Source: Lachnospiraceae bacterium (GTDB lineage: Bacteria > Bacillota > Clostridia > Lachnospirales > Lachnospiraceae). From it: a DNA stretch of 41,849 nt. The DNA lies in contig JAFLTC010000007.1 of NCBI GenBank assembly GCA_022510615.1, forward strand, positions 17,039 through 58,887. Direction: 5' to 3'. This document shows positions 32,926 to 41,849 of this stretch, piece after piece; position 1 is the first letter of the stretch, and each line of letters begins with the position of its first letter. Below the pieces are notes generated by a model. That model did no database searches, was not told the origin of the DNA, and saw nothing but the letters and a program-made list of their open reading frames with translations. Position numbers and translations under genes: made by a program.

Positions 32926-33793
32926 AGTTTGAAATATCCTTGAGTTCTTTTGAATCCTTTAATTGGGTAATGACTAAAACATATTCCAGCTGATCAAAGG
33001 CAACTACCGGTGTCAGATGTGCGGTTTTCGTTAGGGATGAGGCATCTGTCTCGATGTCCTTCACATAGCCGACAGACAGACCCTGCAAAAACTTATCACT
33101 GACATGGGAGGTGACAATTTCATCGCCGTCTTTTATTTTGGCAGTATTGCTAATCATTTCCACATCAATATAACCATTGTAGATACTCTCCATATTTCCT
33201 TTTACCATACAGGTTTCCTTTGTTTCGGCAAACATGGAACTGACATTACTTTTATCATCAATAATGGAGCGGACTTTGGCATAGGTCTCTCCGACCTCGG
33301 ACACAATTCCCACCAGTCCGTTTCCGGAAATAACATTCATATCTACCTGAATGCCGTCTTTTTTTCCCTTATCAATCGTAAATACATTGAACCAGTTATT
33401 TCCGTCCCGGCTGATAATCTGGGCAGCAACCTTCGGGTAGTCCGGATATTTTTTGTCCAGCTGGTACAGCTTCTGATAGTTTTCCAATTCGCTGTTTTCG
33501 CCAATCAGAATTTTATTGTCATAACTGAGGGCATCTAACTGCTCCTTCAGCTTCTGGTTTTCCTGCAATAGCTTTTCTTTGGAAGACAGTAAATCTATCT
33601 TGCCGGACAGATAGCCCCCCACCGTATTAATTCCTTTTTGCATCGGTGTCACAATATCTCCGAAGGCCGTTTTAAACGAGGAAAAGCGGTCCGAAAATTT
33701 GAAGGAAAGCACAACCAGCATGACACATAAAAGGGAAAGACAGATATATAAAATTTTCGGATGAATCCAATTCTTTTTTCTTCGTCTTTTCAT
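32918..33793 (-). CDS. mreC: Rod shape-determining protein MreC
   Basis: Bitopic scaffold that links cytosolic MreB to the external PBP2-RodA synthase. A basic start (MKRRRKKNW) leads to one span (about 12-32), a coiled coil (about 63-100, KEKLLQENQKLKEQLDALSYDN) and the beta-rich exported domain (about 115-275) with DGIQVDMNVISGNGLVGIVSEVG. Length is 291 residues. GGGGAG lies 6 bases before the ATG. Confidence 0.95.
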   Translation of the reverse strand: MKRRRKKNWIHPKILYICLSLLCVMLVVLSFKFSDRFSSFKTAFGDIVTPMQKGINTVGGYLSGKIDLLSSKEKLLQENQKLKEQLDALSYDNKILIGENSELENYQKLYQLDKKYPDYPKVAAQIISRDGNNWFNVFTIDKGKKDGIQVDMNVISGNGLVGIVSEVGETYAKVRSIIDDKSNVSSMFAETKETCMVKGNMESIYNGYIDVEMISNTAKIKDGDEIVTSHVSDKFLQGLSVGYVKDIETDASSLTKTAHLTPVVAFDQLEYVLVITQLKDSKELKDISNYD

Positions 33794-33848
33794 AGTAATC
33801 TCCCCTCACATAAAATCGGATAGGACATTTACAGTATCGAAAATAGTG

Positions 33849-34841
33849 TTACAGTGTCAATTTTGCCAGCGCCGGGTCCTCAATAATAGAACCAAGCCCC
33901 ATAATAACTGTACTCTCCGGCTCGTCGCAAAGATTTACCTTCAAGCCAAGCTGCTCATATACAAACTTTCCTAAATCCTGAATTCTACTGGAGCCACCGG
34001 TCAAATAAACCCCGGCTTTGTAAATATCAGATGAAATTTCCGGTGGTGTGCGCTCCAGAATGATTTTTATGGAATCAACAATACTCTGGAATAGCTCTCC
34101 TAATGCCCCATATACATCTTCACTGGTAACGGTAATTTCGCTCGGAAGTCCTGTTACCAGATTTCGCCCGCAAATATCGATGGACGCATCTGTCACATAA
34201 GCGGAACCGATAGTTTTTTTAATCTGCTCTGCTGTTTTTTCGCCGATGACAAAGTTCTTATCTTTTTTGATTTTTCCGATAATAGCCTCATCAAAACGGT
34301 TTCCCCCTACCGGAATCAGACGACTGAGTACAATACCGCCTAAGGACAGAACAGAAATTTCTGTTGTGTTGGCCCCAATATCCACAACCAGTGTTCCTGT
34401 GGATTTTGTAATGTCCAGACTCATGCCGAGAGCGTCAGCAACAGGTTTTTCCACTACATGAATTTTTTTCGGTTTCAGATTCGTATTGGAAATCAGGTCA
34501 AAATAAGCCCTCTTTTCCACTTCGGTAATATCGGTAGGTACGGCGATATAATAATCTGCCCCTTTTAATTTTCTTTTTCCGTCCAGTTCATTGAAAAAAT
34601 AATCAATCATTGCCTGCATATTTCCGATATCGGCAATAACACCGTTTTTTACCGGGTAGGAAACCTCAATGTTTACCGGGGCCTTTTCATACATTTCAAA
34701 GGCCTCATTTCCAACGGCAAATGCGTGGCTCTTATTGTACATGGCAATGACACTTTTTTCGTGGAGAATTACTCCCTCGCCATTTTTATAAAACTTGATG
34801 GAACTTGTCCCAAAATCAATACCTATTGCTTTTCCTGACAT
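33849..34841 (-). CDS. mreB: Rod shape-determining protein MreB (actin homologue)
   Basis: ATP-dependent filament that guides the wall synthesis machinery. Actin-fold signatures: phosphate 1 (GIDFGTSSIKFY), connect 1 and phosphate 2 (LVVDIGANTTEISVLSLGG), and the adenosine motif (GVYLTGGSSRI). Length is 330 residues from ATG 34841, with GAGGA 9 bases upstream; a GTG at 34847 lacks spacing. It is somewhat diverged from model MreB, but its place before mreC fixes the identity. Confidence 0.92.
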   Translation of the reverse strand: MSGKAIGIDFGTSSIKFYKNGEGVILHEKSVIAMYNKSHAFAVGNEAFEMYEKAPVNIEVSYPVKNGVIADIGNMQAMIDYFFNELDGKRKLKGADYYIAVPTDITEVEKRAYFDLISNTNLKPKKIHVVEKPVADALGMSLDITKSTGTLVVDIGANTTEISVLSLGGIVLSRLIPVGGNRFDEAIIGKIKKDKNFVIGEKTAEQIKKTIGSAYVTDASIDICGRNLVTGLPSEITVTSEDVYGALGELFQSIVDSIKIILERTPPEISSDIYKAGVYLTGGSSRIQDLGKFVYEQLGLKVNLCDEPESTVIMGLGSIIEDPALAKLTL

Positions 34842-34858
34842 ATTCACTCTTCCTCTCT

Positions 34859-35557
34859 TTATATACAGCCTCTTTCTTTTAAACTGATATATTGATTATC
34901 TCCAATTATGATATGGTCCATTAATGGTACGCCAATAATTTCCGATGCCTCCATCAACCGTTTGGTAATCGTAATATCCTCTTCACTTGGTGTAGAATCT
35001 CCGCTGGGATGATTGTGCAGGACAATATAATGTGCTGCATCATATCGGAGTGCCAGCCTCAATATTTCCCTTGGGTTGGCGATGGATGACTGTATCGTAC
35101 CGATAAATACTACCTGATAGCGAAGAAGTCTTCCACTGGCGTCCAGATATGCTACATAGAGATGTTCCGTTTCCAGATTTCTCATTTCCTCCATGAAAAA
35201 ATCAGCTGCTTCCGAGGGACAACGCAGATAAACGGATTGTTCTTTTGTTTTGCGGGCCATTCTTTTTGCCAGCTCCACCAGACAGAGAAGCTGGACCGCT
35301 TTAATCCGTCCAATACCTTTTATCCGAGTCAAATCCTCAAAGGTCAGATGCTTCAGACCTACTAACCCTTGAAAGGAAGGGTGCAGCTGCAAAATCTCCA
35401 TGGCAAGAGAAAGACTTGACTTTTCTCTTGTGCCGGTTTTAATAATGACCGCCAGAAGTTCTGCATCCGATAACATCTCCACCCCATGGTTCATACATTT
35501 TTCATAGGGTCTTTCAGAAACAGGCATTTCTTTCATTGTAAAATTATTCTTTTTCAT
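34859..35557 (-). CDS. radC: RadC family protein (JAB/MPN domain)
   Basis: An N-terminal helix-hairpin-helix part (about 55-90, LTRIKGIGRIKAVQLLCLVELAKR) is followed by a JAB1/MPN metal-binding domain (about 105-230) with HNHPSGDSTPSEEDI, the conserved HxHPS...D zinc ligand set. The old assignment to recombination repair is not well supported, and the biochemical function is unknown. I start at ATG 35557, with AAAGGAG 5 bases upstream, giving 232 residues. radC beside mreB is a common order. Confidence 0.93.
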   Translation of the reverse strand: MKKNNFTMKEMPVSERPYEKCMNHGVEMLSDAELLAVIIKTGTREKSSLSLAMEILQLHPSFQGLVGLKHLTFEDLTRIKGIGRIKAVQLLCLVELAKRMARKTKEQSVYLRCPSEAADFFMEEMRNLETEHLYVAYLDASGRLLRYQVVFIGTIQSSIANPREILRLALRYDAAHYIVLHNHPSGDSTPSEEDITITKRLMEASEIIGVPLMDHIIIGDNQYISLKERGCI

Positions 35558-35680
35558 TCGGGCTCCTTTCAGGGAAATCCCAAATCTAACCAAACATATT
35601 TATTCTATCATAGAATGAGTAAAAAGTATACCTTTAAACCAAGTTTTTTCTGTGAATTTTCACAATCTTTTCGACGATAT

Positions 35681-36970
35681 TTACGGCAATTCGACGAAAC
35701 CGCCATCCAGCATATTCTGCAGTGTCTTTAAAATCCCCAATTTGCCATGCTGCCATGTGATTCCACCTTGAAAAAATACACTGTAAGGAGGCTCGATCGG
35801 AGCATCGGCACTGAGTTCAATGGAGGAACCCTGTACAAAGGCTCCCGCCGCCATAATGACGTCGCTGTGATAGCCCGGCATGGCATAGGGTTCCGGCAGG
35901 ACATAGGAATCCACCGGTGCTGCCTGCTGGATTCCCTGGCAGAAGGCAATGACCCGTTCCGGAGAGCCAAAGGCAATAGCCTGAATAATATCATACCTCT
36001 CCTCGGAACCGGAAGGACTTGCCTGAAAGCCGAGACGCTCATAAAGATTTGCTGCAAAAATCGCAGATTTCAATGCACTCGCCACCACGGAAGGAGCTAA
36101 AAACAGACCCTGATAAAAGGAGGCATTTACCCCCAGAGAAGCACCTACTTCCTTCCCCAGTCCCGGTGCAGTCAGCCGGTATGCTGCCAGTTCAACAAAC
36201 TCCTTTTTCCCCACAATATAGCCGCCTAAGGGTGCCAGGCCGCCGCCGGGATTTTTGATTAGAGAACCTACACAAAGATCGGCTCCTGCTTCCGTGGGCT
36301 CTATCGTCTCTACAAATTCACCGTAGCAGTTATCTACCATGCAGATAACATCCGGTTTTATCTTTTTTATAAAACGGATTAATTCGCCTATTTTTTCTAC
36401 GGACAACGTTTTGCGCAGCGCATACCCTTTCGAACGCTGTATCGTTACCAGTTTTGTTTTTTCATTGATGGCGTCTTTGATACCCTCATAATCAAATTCG
36501 CTGTCACCGACCAAATCCACCTGACGGTACCGGATGCCAAATTCTTTTAAGGAACCCTTTGTTTTGGAACCCTCTATACCGATAATACCCTCCAGTGTAT
36601 CGTAGGGCTTTCCCACCGGGGAAAGAAGTTCATCCCCCGGGCGGAGTAAACCGGATAGGGCAATGGTCAAAGCATGGGTGCCACAGGTTATCTGGGAGCG
36701 CACTAAGGCATCTTCTGCGTGAAAAATGTCAGCGTATACCTGTTCCAGTGTATCCCTGCCGGAATCGTTATAGCCATACCCGGTGCTTCCCCATAGGTGG
36801 TTTTCGCTGACCCGGTTTTTCTGCATGGCATGGATCACCTTTAGCTGATTGATTTCTGCCGTTTCATCTATTTTTTCGAATCGATTCTGAATGCTCTTTA
36901 GCACATCGCTACCAAAGTTAAGTACTTCTTTGCTGATACCGAAATTTTCATACATCTCTTCTCTGTTCAT
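35681..36970 (-). CDS. Methionine gamma-lyase-like PLP enzyme (YnbB / aluminium-resistance family)
   Basis: 429 residues, PLP-dependent Cys/Met-metabolism fold. STGYGYNDSGRDTLEQVYADIFHAEDALVRSQI contains the family start, and the PLP lysine is probably Lys239 in GSLIKNPGGG. This subgroup is often annotated as methionine gamma-lyase or aluminium-resistance protein, but its substrate is not established. It overlaps miaA by four bases (ATGA), so translation is coupled. In many Firmicutes hfq lies between these two genes; it is absent here. The gap to radC (35558-35680) holds no gene. Confidence 0.9.
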   Translation of the reverse strand: MNREEMYENFGISKEVLNFGSDVLKSIQNRFEKIDETAEINQLKVIHAMQKNRVSENHLWGSTGYGYNDSGRDTLEQVYADIFHAEDALVRSQITCGTHALTIALSGLLRPGDELLSPVGKPYDTLEGIIGIEGSKTKGSLKEFGIRYRQVDLVGDSEFDYEGIKDAINEKTKLVTIQRSKGYALRKTLSVEKIGELIRFIKKIKPDVICMVDNCYGEFVETIEPTEAGADLCVGSLIKNPGGGLAPLGGYIVGKKEFVELAAYRLTAPGLGKEVGASLGVNASFYQGLFLAPSVVASALKSAIFAANLYERLGFQASPSGSEERYDIIQAIAFGSPERVIAFCQGIQQAAPVDSYVLPEPYAMPGYHSDVIMAAGAFVQGSSIELSADAPIEPPYSVFFQGGITWQHGKLGILKTLQNMLDGGFVELP

Positions 36971-37911
36971 ACCAATACTCCTTTTTCCTTTGCCAGGGCT
37001 ACTATGTTTTCTACGATTTCTTCATCGGTCCTAAAGTTTTCCTTGGAAAGCATCGTAACTTCCTTTTCCCGGCGAAACCATGTCATCTGCCGTTTGGCAA
37101 AATGCCTTGTATCTCGTTTCAGCCGGTAAACGGCCTCCTCCATTGTACATTCTCCTTTTAATGCCGCCGCTATTTCTTTATAACCAAGTCCCTGCATGGA
37201 TACAAGGGAGGTATCATATCCCTGCTTCAGCAGCCAGTCAACCTCTCGTTCCAGACCTTCCGCCATCATACGGTCAACGCGCCTATCAATACGTCGATAC
37301 AAATCTTCCCGCTCCATTGTTAAAACAACATACAAAAAAGAATAGGGGGATTTACGCTTTCTCTGGCTGGCATTATGCAGTGAAAATTTTTCTCCTGTAA
37401 AATGATAATATTCCAAAGCACGGATTACTCTTTTTACGTTATTTTCATGAATAGCCGCCGCAGATACGGCATCTATCTTTTCCAGTTCCTTATGCAGCCA
37501 GCCGGCGCCTTTTTCCTTGGCTTCTTTTGCCAGCATATTGCGGTAGCTGTCATCTGCCTGGCCGTCCGTAAATTCAATGTCATATAGCACAGCCTGGATA
37601 TAAAATCCGGTCCCTCCCACTAAAAGAGGAATCTTTCCCCGTGAATGAATATCCTCAATATATTGTTTTACTCGTTTTTGAAAAAGATAAGCATTAAATT
37701 CCTCGTCCGGCTCCCATTCATCGATCATATAATGGGGAATACCCTGCATCTGGTCGGGACGTATTTTTGCCGTACCAATATCCATATGTCGGTAAACCTG
37801 CATGGAATCCGCAGAAATTATTTCACCGCCACAGGCCTTTGCAAGCTGAATTGATATTTCGGTTTTTCCCACTGCTGTCGGTCCGGTCAGGACGATAAGA
37901 GGTTTTTTCAT
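36967..37911 (-). CDS. miaA: tRNA dimethylallyltransferase MiaA
   Basis: Adds an isopentenyl group to A37 of tRNAs that read U-starting codons. The P-loop is GPTAVGKTE; ISADSMQVYRHMDIGTAK and LLVGGTGFYIQAVLYD are family motifs, and RHFAKRQMTWFRRE closes the tRNA-binding part. I choose ATG 37911, since GGAG stands 6 bases upstream and the product (314 residues) starts MKKPLIVLTGPTAVGK; upstream in-frame starts at 37923 and 37968 lack a site or lie in mutL. It follows mutL by 28 bases. Confidence 0.95.
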   Translation of the reverse strand: MKKPLIVLTGPTAVGKTEISIQLAKACGGEIISADSMQVYRHMDIGTAKIRPDQMQGIPHYMIDEWEPDEEFNAYLFQKRVKQYIEDIHSRGKIPLLVGGTGFYIQAVLYDIEFTDGQADDSYRNMLAKEAKEKGAGWLHKELEKIDAVSAAAIHENNVKRVIRALEYYHFTGEKFSLHNASQRKRKSPYSFLYVVLTMEREDLYRRIDRRVDRMMAEGLEREVDWLLKQGYDTSLVSMQGLGYKEIAAALKGECTMEEAVYRLKRDTRHFAKRQMTWFRREKEVTMLSKENFRTDEEIVENIVALAKEKGVLV

Positions 37912-37939
37912 TGCTTTCTCCATTCTGTTATAAAATCCA

Positions 37940-39766
37940 TTACAAAATCCGTTTAAATTTTTTATCAAACTCCTGTTTACTCATGGCGATAGTAGTAGGT
38001 CTTCCATGAGGACAGTGATATGGCTGGTCCATCTGTAGCATCTGCTCAATCAGTTTTTCCGCTTCGGCATAGGACATCCTGTGATTTCCTTTTACCGCAG
38101 CCTTACATGCCATGCTGGCACATCGCTCCAAAACCATTTCCGATTTCGTCTGTCCTCCCTCTGTCATCATACCGTCCAACATTTCTAAAAACAGTTCCTT
38201 GGAAGCTACATGAATAAAATCTGCCGGCACACCATTAATAATATAGTCTTTATCACCAAAAGACTCAAAGCGGAAACCAATCCGGGTAAAAATATCAGCA
38301 TTTTCTGTTAAAGTTTCAATTTCCCGTCCGGATAAGGTTACGACAATCGGCGTTAAAAGACTTTGGGAAAGCCCTTCTTTTTCTTTTAAATCTGCCATCA
38401 ATTTTTCATACAATACCTTTTCATGTGCTGCGTGCTGGTCAATAATCAAAAGTTCTTCTTCGTATTCAATCAGCCAGTAGGTGTCAAAAACCTGACCGAT
38501 AATCCGAAATACCGGTTTATCCTCTGTGAGCATCTCTTCTTTCAAAAGATTCATCTGGGAGAAATTTACCTTTGACGGCATTTCTGAATTCTGAATCTCT
38601 GTTTTCTGAACTTCCGGTTTCTTGGCCTCCGGTACGGCAGAGACAGGTTTGTTCTCCTGCCAGTTTGACCGTTCCTGCAACTGTCTTTTCTGTTCAAAGG
38701 GCTCCGGTGCCTTTTTTTCAATAGAAGGAGCCGACGTCTTCTTTGTCTTACGCTCCGGTTCCAGTGAAACTTCAGGAATCAGGGTGATGCTTTGAAGAGC
38801 ATCTAAAATCGTCTGATAAAAGAGTTGATACACATCTTCCTGATTCGTAAACCGCACTTCCATTTTTGTAGGGTGAACATTGACGTCAATACATGTACTG
38901 TCTATCGTTAAGAGCAGGGCGGTAAAGGGATACCGGTGTCCCATAAGAAAGCCTTTGTATGCGTGCTCGATAGCACTTGTTATGACAGGGCTTTTAATAT
39001 ATCTGCCATTGACAAAATAATTCATAAAAGTCCGGTTTCCTCTGGAAAGTTCCGGCTTTCCAATAAATCCTGTCAGTTCCATGCCGCCTTCTGTCCTTTG
39101 GATGGGAACCATACATTTTGTCACATCGGCTCCATAGTTATAAAAGATATTCGTTTTTATTTGTCCGTCACCGGAGGTTTGCAATTTGCTCTTCCCGTCC
39201 ACAATAAAATGAAAGCGGATGTCGGCATGGGACAAGGAATACCGTAATACCAGATCCTGTATATAATTCCCCTCAGTGGTCTTTGTCTTTAAAAATTTTC
39301 TTCTGGCAGGTGTGTTATAAAAGAGATTCCGCACAATAAATGTGGTCCCCTCCGGACAACCAACTTCTTCCAACGACTTTTCTTTTCCGCCCTCAATTTC
39401 GTAGCGGGAACCGGTAATCTCCTCTCTGTGTCTTGTAATGAGCTCAACCTGTGCCACGGCAGCAATACTGGATAAAGCTTCCCCACGAAAACCAAGACTA
39501 TGGACAGTGAGTAAATCTTCCATAGTCTTGATTTTACTTGTAGCATGACGTAAAAATGCCGTCGGTATTTCTCCCTTGGCAATACCAATTCCGTTATCGG
39601 TTACCCGGATAAAGGAGATACCGCCCCCTTTAATTTCAATTGTAATGGCTGTTGCGCCGGCATCCACAGCATTTTCAACCAGCTCTTTTACCACGGCAAA
39701 GGGACGTTCAATGACCTCCCCTGCTGCAATCTGATTGATTGTCTTTTGGTCCAATACCTGAATCAT
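37940..39766 (-). CDS. mutL: DNA mismatch repair protein MutL (endonuclease type)
   Basis: GHKL ATPase that links MutS to downstream repair. N-terminal motifs: IAAGEVIERPFAVVKELVENAVDAGAT, DNGIGI and GFRGEALSSIAAVA. A linker (about 330-420) is Lys-, Glu- and Pro-rich. The C-terminal domain carries the endonuclease motif DQHAAHEKVLYE, plus ACKAAVK and CPHGRP, so this MutL nicks DNA itself, as in organisms without MutH. Length is 608 residues. It starts 6 bases after mutS. Confidence 0.96.
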   Translation of the reverse strand: MIQVLDQKTINQIAAGEVIERPFAVVKELVENAVDAGATAITIEIKGGGISFIRVTDNGIGIAKGEIPTAFLRHATSKIKTMEDLLTVHSLGFRGEALSSIAAVAQVELITRHREEITGSRYEIEGGKEKSLEEVGCPEGTTFIVRNLFYNTPARRKFLKTKTTEGNYIQDLVLRYSLSHADIRFHFIVDGKSKLQTSGDGQIKTNIFYNYGADVTKCMVPIQRTEGGMELTGFIGKPELSRGNRTFMNYFVNGRYIKSPVITSAIEHAYKGFLMGHRYPFTALLLTIDSTCIDVNVHPTKMEVRFTNQEDVYQLFYQTILDALQSITLIPEVSLEPERKTKKTSAPSIEKKAPEPFEQKRQLQERSNWQENKPVSAVPEAKKPEVQKTEIQNSEMPSKVNFSQMNLLKEEMLTEDKPVFRIIGQVFDTYWLIEYEEELLIIDQHAAHEKVLYEKLMADLKEKEGLSQSLLTPIVVTLSGREIETLTENADIFTRIGFRFESFGDKDYIINGVPADFIHVASKELFLEMLDGMMTEGGQTKSEMVLERCASMACKAAVKGNHRMSYAEAEKLIEQMLQMDQPYHCPHGRPTTIAMSKQEFDKKFKRIL

Positions 39767-39772
39767 AAAAAC

Positions 39773-41849
39773 CTACCACCGTTCTTTTAATTGATTCTGC
39801 CATTTGTAAACAAGGTTCATGGCATCCATTGGTGTGACATTGGATAAATTAATATCCCGTAATTCAAATAAAATATCATCGGTCTGGTTACTGCCCATGG
39901 TATCAAAAATAGACAGTTGCGTCATTTCTGCGTTTTCCGGCGGTCTTGCTGTCATGGCATCAAACGGAAGTACCCCCTGTTCCTGACTATCTGCTTCGAG
40001 ACAATCTGCAATCTCTCTGGCACGCTCTAAAACCTCTTCCGGTACCCCTGCCAGCTTTGCCACCTGGATACCGTAGCTCCGGTCCGCCCCGCCTTTCACA
40101 ATTTTACGCAGAAAAACAATATCCTCCCCATCTTCCTTTACGGCAATACAGTAGTTTTGTACGCCCTCCAGTTTTCCCTCCAGTTCTGTCAATTCATGGT
40201 AATGGGTGGCAAACAGGGTCTTTGCTCCGATTTTCTTTTTGTTTACGATATGCTCTACTACGGACCAGGCAATGCTGAGTCCGTCAAAGGTACTGGTTCC
40301 CCGTCCAATCTCGTCCAGAATAACCAGACTGTCTTTTGTGGCATTATGTAAAATATTTGCCACCTCCGTCATTTCAACCATAAAGGTGCTTTGTCCGCTG
40401 GCTAAATCATCCGAAGCCCCGACTCTCGTAAAAATTCGGTCCACTAAAGAAATATCTGCTGATTCCGCCGGGACAAAGGAACCAATCTGAGCCATCAGTA
40501 CAATCAATGCCGTCTGGCGCATATAAGTGGATTTTCCGGCCATGTTCGGTCCGGTAATAATCACAACCCGGTGAGTATCTTCATCTAAAAAGGTGTCATT
40601 GGCAATGAACATATCATTGTCTGTCATACGTTCAATGACCGGATGGCGTCCGTCTTTAATAGTGACTTCTCCTTTATGATTCAGGGTAGGACGAACATAA
40701 TGGTTATGCTCCGCCACATAGGCAAGAGAGCTAACTACATCAATCATGGCAATAACCGCTGCCGTATTCTGAATCCGCTCCATTTGGGCAAAAACCTGCT
40801 CCCTGATGTCACAGAATACCGCATATTCCAGATTATACAGCCGGTCCTCCGCCCCCAGTATTACATCTTCCATTTCCTTTAATTCCGGTGTTGTGTAACG
40901 CTCGGCATTGGTTAATGTCTGTTTGCGTATCCATGTATCCGGCACCTGATTGATAAAGGATTTTGTCACTTCCAGATAATAGCCAAATACTTTGTTGAAT
41001 TTAATCCGGAGATTTTTAATACCGGTGTTTTCTTTTTCTTTTGCCTCTAAGTCTGCCAGCCAGTCCTTGCCTTCCGTCTTTGCATTTCTCAGCCGGTCAA
41101 TTTCCTCATGGAAGCCGCTTTTAAAAATACCGCCCTCCCGGACCGATATCGGAGGCTCCTCCTCAATCGCATTATGTATCAGTTCATAAATATCTTCCAG
41201 TGAATCTAACTGCTTATATAACTTCTGAAACAGTTCTGATTGAAAATTACCACATAAAAAGCGTATATGGGGAAGCATGGAAAGAGAGGATTCCAGAGCA
41301 ATCATATCTCTCGGATTCACGGTTTTATAACTAATTTTACTGAGAAGACGTTCCAAATCATAAACCGGATTCAAATACTCCCGAAGTTCCTCCCTTGTAA
41401 TGACATTGGCATTTAACTCCTCAATGGCATCATATCGCCTTTCTATTTCCGTTTCATCAATTAAAGGCTGCTCCAGACAGCTTCTTAATTTCCTTGCCCC
41501 CATGGCCGTCTTTGTTTTATCCAGCACCCAGAGCAGGGACCCTCTCTTTAACTTCTCCCTGAGTGTCTCCGTAAGCTCCAGATTTCTTCTTGTGTTGCGG
41601 TCTAACAGCATATATTTTCCCGTCTGGTACGGAATGATTTTCGAAATATGGGCCAGGGAACATTTCTGTGTTTCCTCTAAATACTGCATGACACAGCCTG
41701 CCGCCGTAATGCCGAGAGAATACTCCTTTAATCCCATCCCCTCCAGCGTGTTGACATGGAAATGGCGGCATAAAACACGGTCGCAGGTGTCTTTGTCAAA
41801 ATATCTTGGCTCCAATGCCGAAATGGCTATCCCCATGCGCTCCGTTAAA
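39773..41849 (-). CDS. mutS: DNA mismatch repair protein MutS, 5'-truncated by window end
   Basis: Recognises mismatches and small loops. The frame is open to the last base of the window and no start is visible; about 180-190 N-terminal residues, including the mismatch-contacting domain I, lie outside. Present are the connector, lever and clamp domains and the ATPase with Walker A (TGPNMAGKSTYMRQ), Walker B (LVILDEIGRGTSTFDG) and the FATHYHELTELE switch. The C-terminus (MDAMNLVYKWQNQLK) is complete. About 690 residues are visible of the usual 870 or so. It heads the mutS-mutL-miaA run. Confidence 0.96.
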   Translation of the reverse strand, partial: LTERMGIAISALEPRYFDKDTCDRVLCRHFHVNTLEGMGLKEYSLGITAAGCVMQYLEETQKCSLAHISKIIPYQTGKYMLLDRNTRRNLELTETLREKLKRGSLLWVLDKTKTAMGARKLRSCLEQPLIDETEIERRYDAIEELNANVITREELREYLNPVYDLERLLSKISYKTVNPRDMIALESSLSMLPHIRFLCGNFQSELFQKLYKQLDSLEDIYELIHNAIEEEPPISVREGGIFKSGFHEEIDRLRNAKTEGKDWLADLEAKEKENTGIKNLRIKFNKVFGYYLEVTKSFINQVPDTWIRKQTLTNAERYTTPELKEMEDVILGAEDRLYNLEYAVFCDIREQVFAQMERIQNTAAVIAMIDVVSSLAYVAEHNHYVRPTLNHKGEVTIKDGRHPVIERMTDNDMFIANDTFLDEDTHRVVIITGPNMAGKSTYMRQTALIVLMAQIGSFVPAESADISLVDRIFTRVGASDDLASGQSTFMVEMTEVANILHNATKDSLVILDEIGRGTSTFDGLSIAWSVVEHIVNKKKIGAKTLFATHYHELTELEGKLEGVQNYCIAVKEDGEDIVFLRKIVKGGADRSYGIQVAKLAGVPEEVLERAREIADCLEADSQEQGVLPFDAMTARPPENAEMTQLSIFDTMGSNQTDDILFELRDINLSNVTPMDAMNLVYKWQNQLKERW

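Noticed and set aside
35650-35663. TGTGAA-TT-TTCACA hairpin after the YnbB-like gene as terminator
   Set aside because: The stem is short and AT-rich, and on the - strand it is followed by an A-run rather than a T-run.

Overview
The window reads as core chromosome of an anaerobic, low-to-mid GC Firmicute of class Clostridia, most likely family Lachnospiraceae. The evidence is gene order and protein character: a YicC-RemA-Gmk-RpoZ block, an HlyD-like gene fused to a YggS-SepF-YlmH-DivIVA-LspA-RluD block, MinCDE next to RodA and MgsA, MutS-MutL-MiaA followed by a methionine-gamma-lyase-like PLP enzyme, and a LigA variant of a type I associate with that family. Genus cannot be fixed from the sequence alone. 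No tRNA, rRNA, CRISPR array, prophage or complete insertion sequence is visible. No gene-free stretch exceeds about 200 bases.

Region 1 (1-8400, mostly + strand): a perfect fold-back palindrome at the extreme left edge, almost certainly an assembly artefact, runs into a truncated hslO (Hsp33). Then come a small membrane-anchored protein of unknown function, an RluF-type pseudouridine synthase overlapping ligA, a SpoVB-type flippase on the opposite strand, and an 829-residue polytopic membrane protein with a very long acidic cytoplasmic tail.

Region 2 (8400-15240): a cysteine desulfurase converges on a PHP phosphatase translationally coupled to rqcH (ribosome quality control). Divergent from rqcH, behind a strong sigma-A promoter, lies the operon yicC-remA-gmk-lepB-rpoZ, in which a signal peptidase gene sits between gmk and rpoZ.

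Region 3 (15120-19870) is the most accessory-looking part. A YneA-like LysM protein has a near-consensus promoter overlaid with two LexA-box-like dyads 30 bp apart. It is bracketed by an inverted pair of a short repeat sharing a 21-bp perfect core. A large secreted amidase with a nested dyad upstream follows, then a tyrosine recombinase and an orphan BlaI/MecI repressor with three dyad operators.

Region 4 (19870-25770, - strand): one compact operon for cell division and envelope work (HlyD-like, YggS, SepF, YlmH, DivIVA, LspA, RluD-family). A single DUF378 membrane protein gene diverges from it.

Region 5 (26100-41849, - strand): a long co-directional run, mutS(partial)-mutL-miaA-ynbB-like-radC-mreB-mreC-mreD-mrdA-minC-minD-minE-rodA-mgsA. 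It combines mismatch repair, tRNA modification, the rod/elongasome machinery and the Min division-site system. The most interesting items for follow-up are the putative SOS-controlled YneA-like gene with its flanking inverted repeats, the acidic-tail membrane protein, the 962-residue PBP2 with an insertion of roughly 220 residues, the orphan BlaI regulon site, and several active-site substitutions (LigA, MgsA, RqcH).
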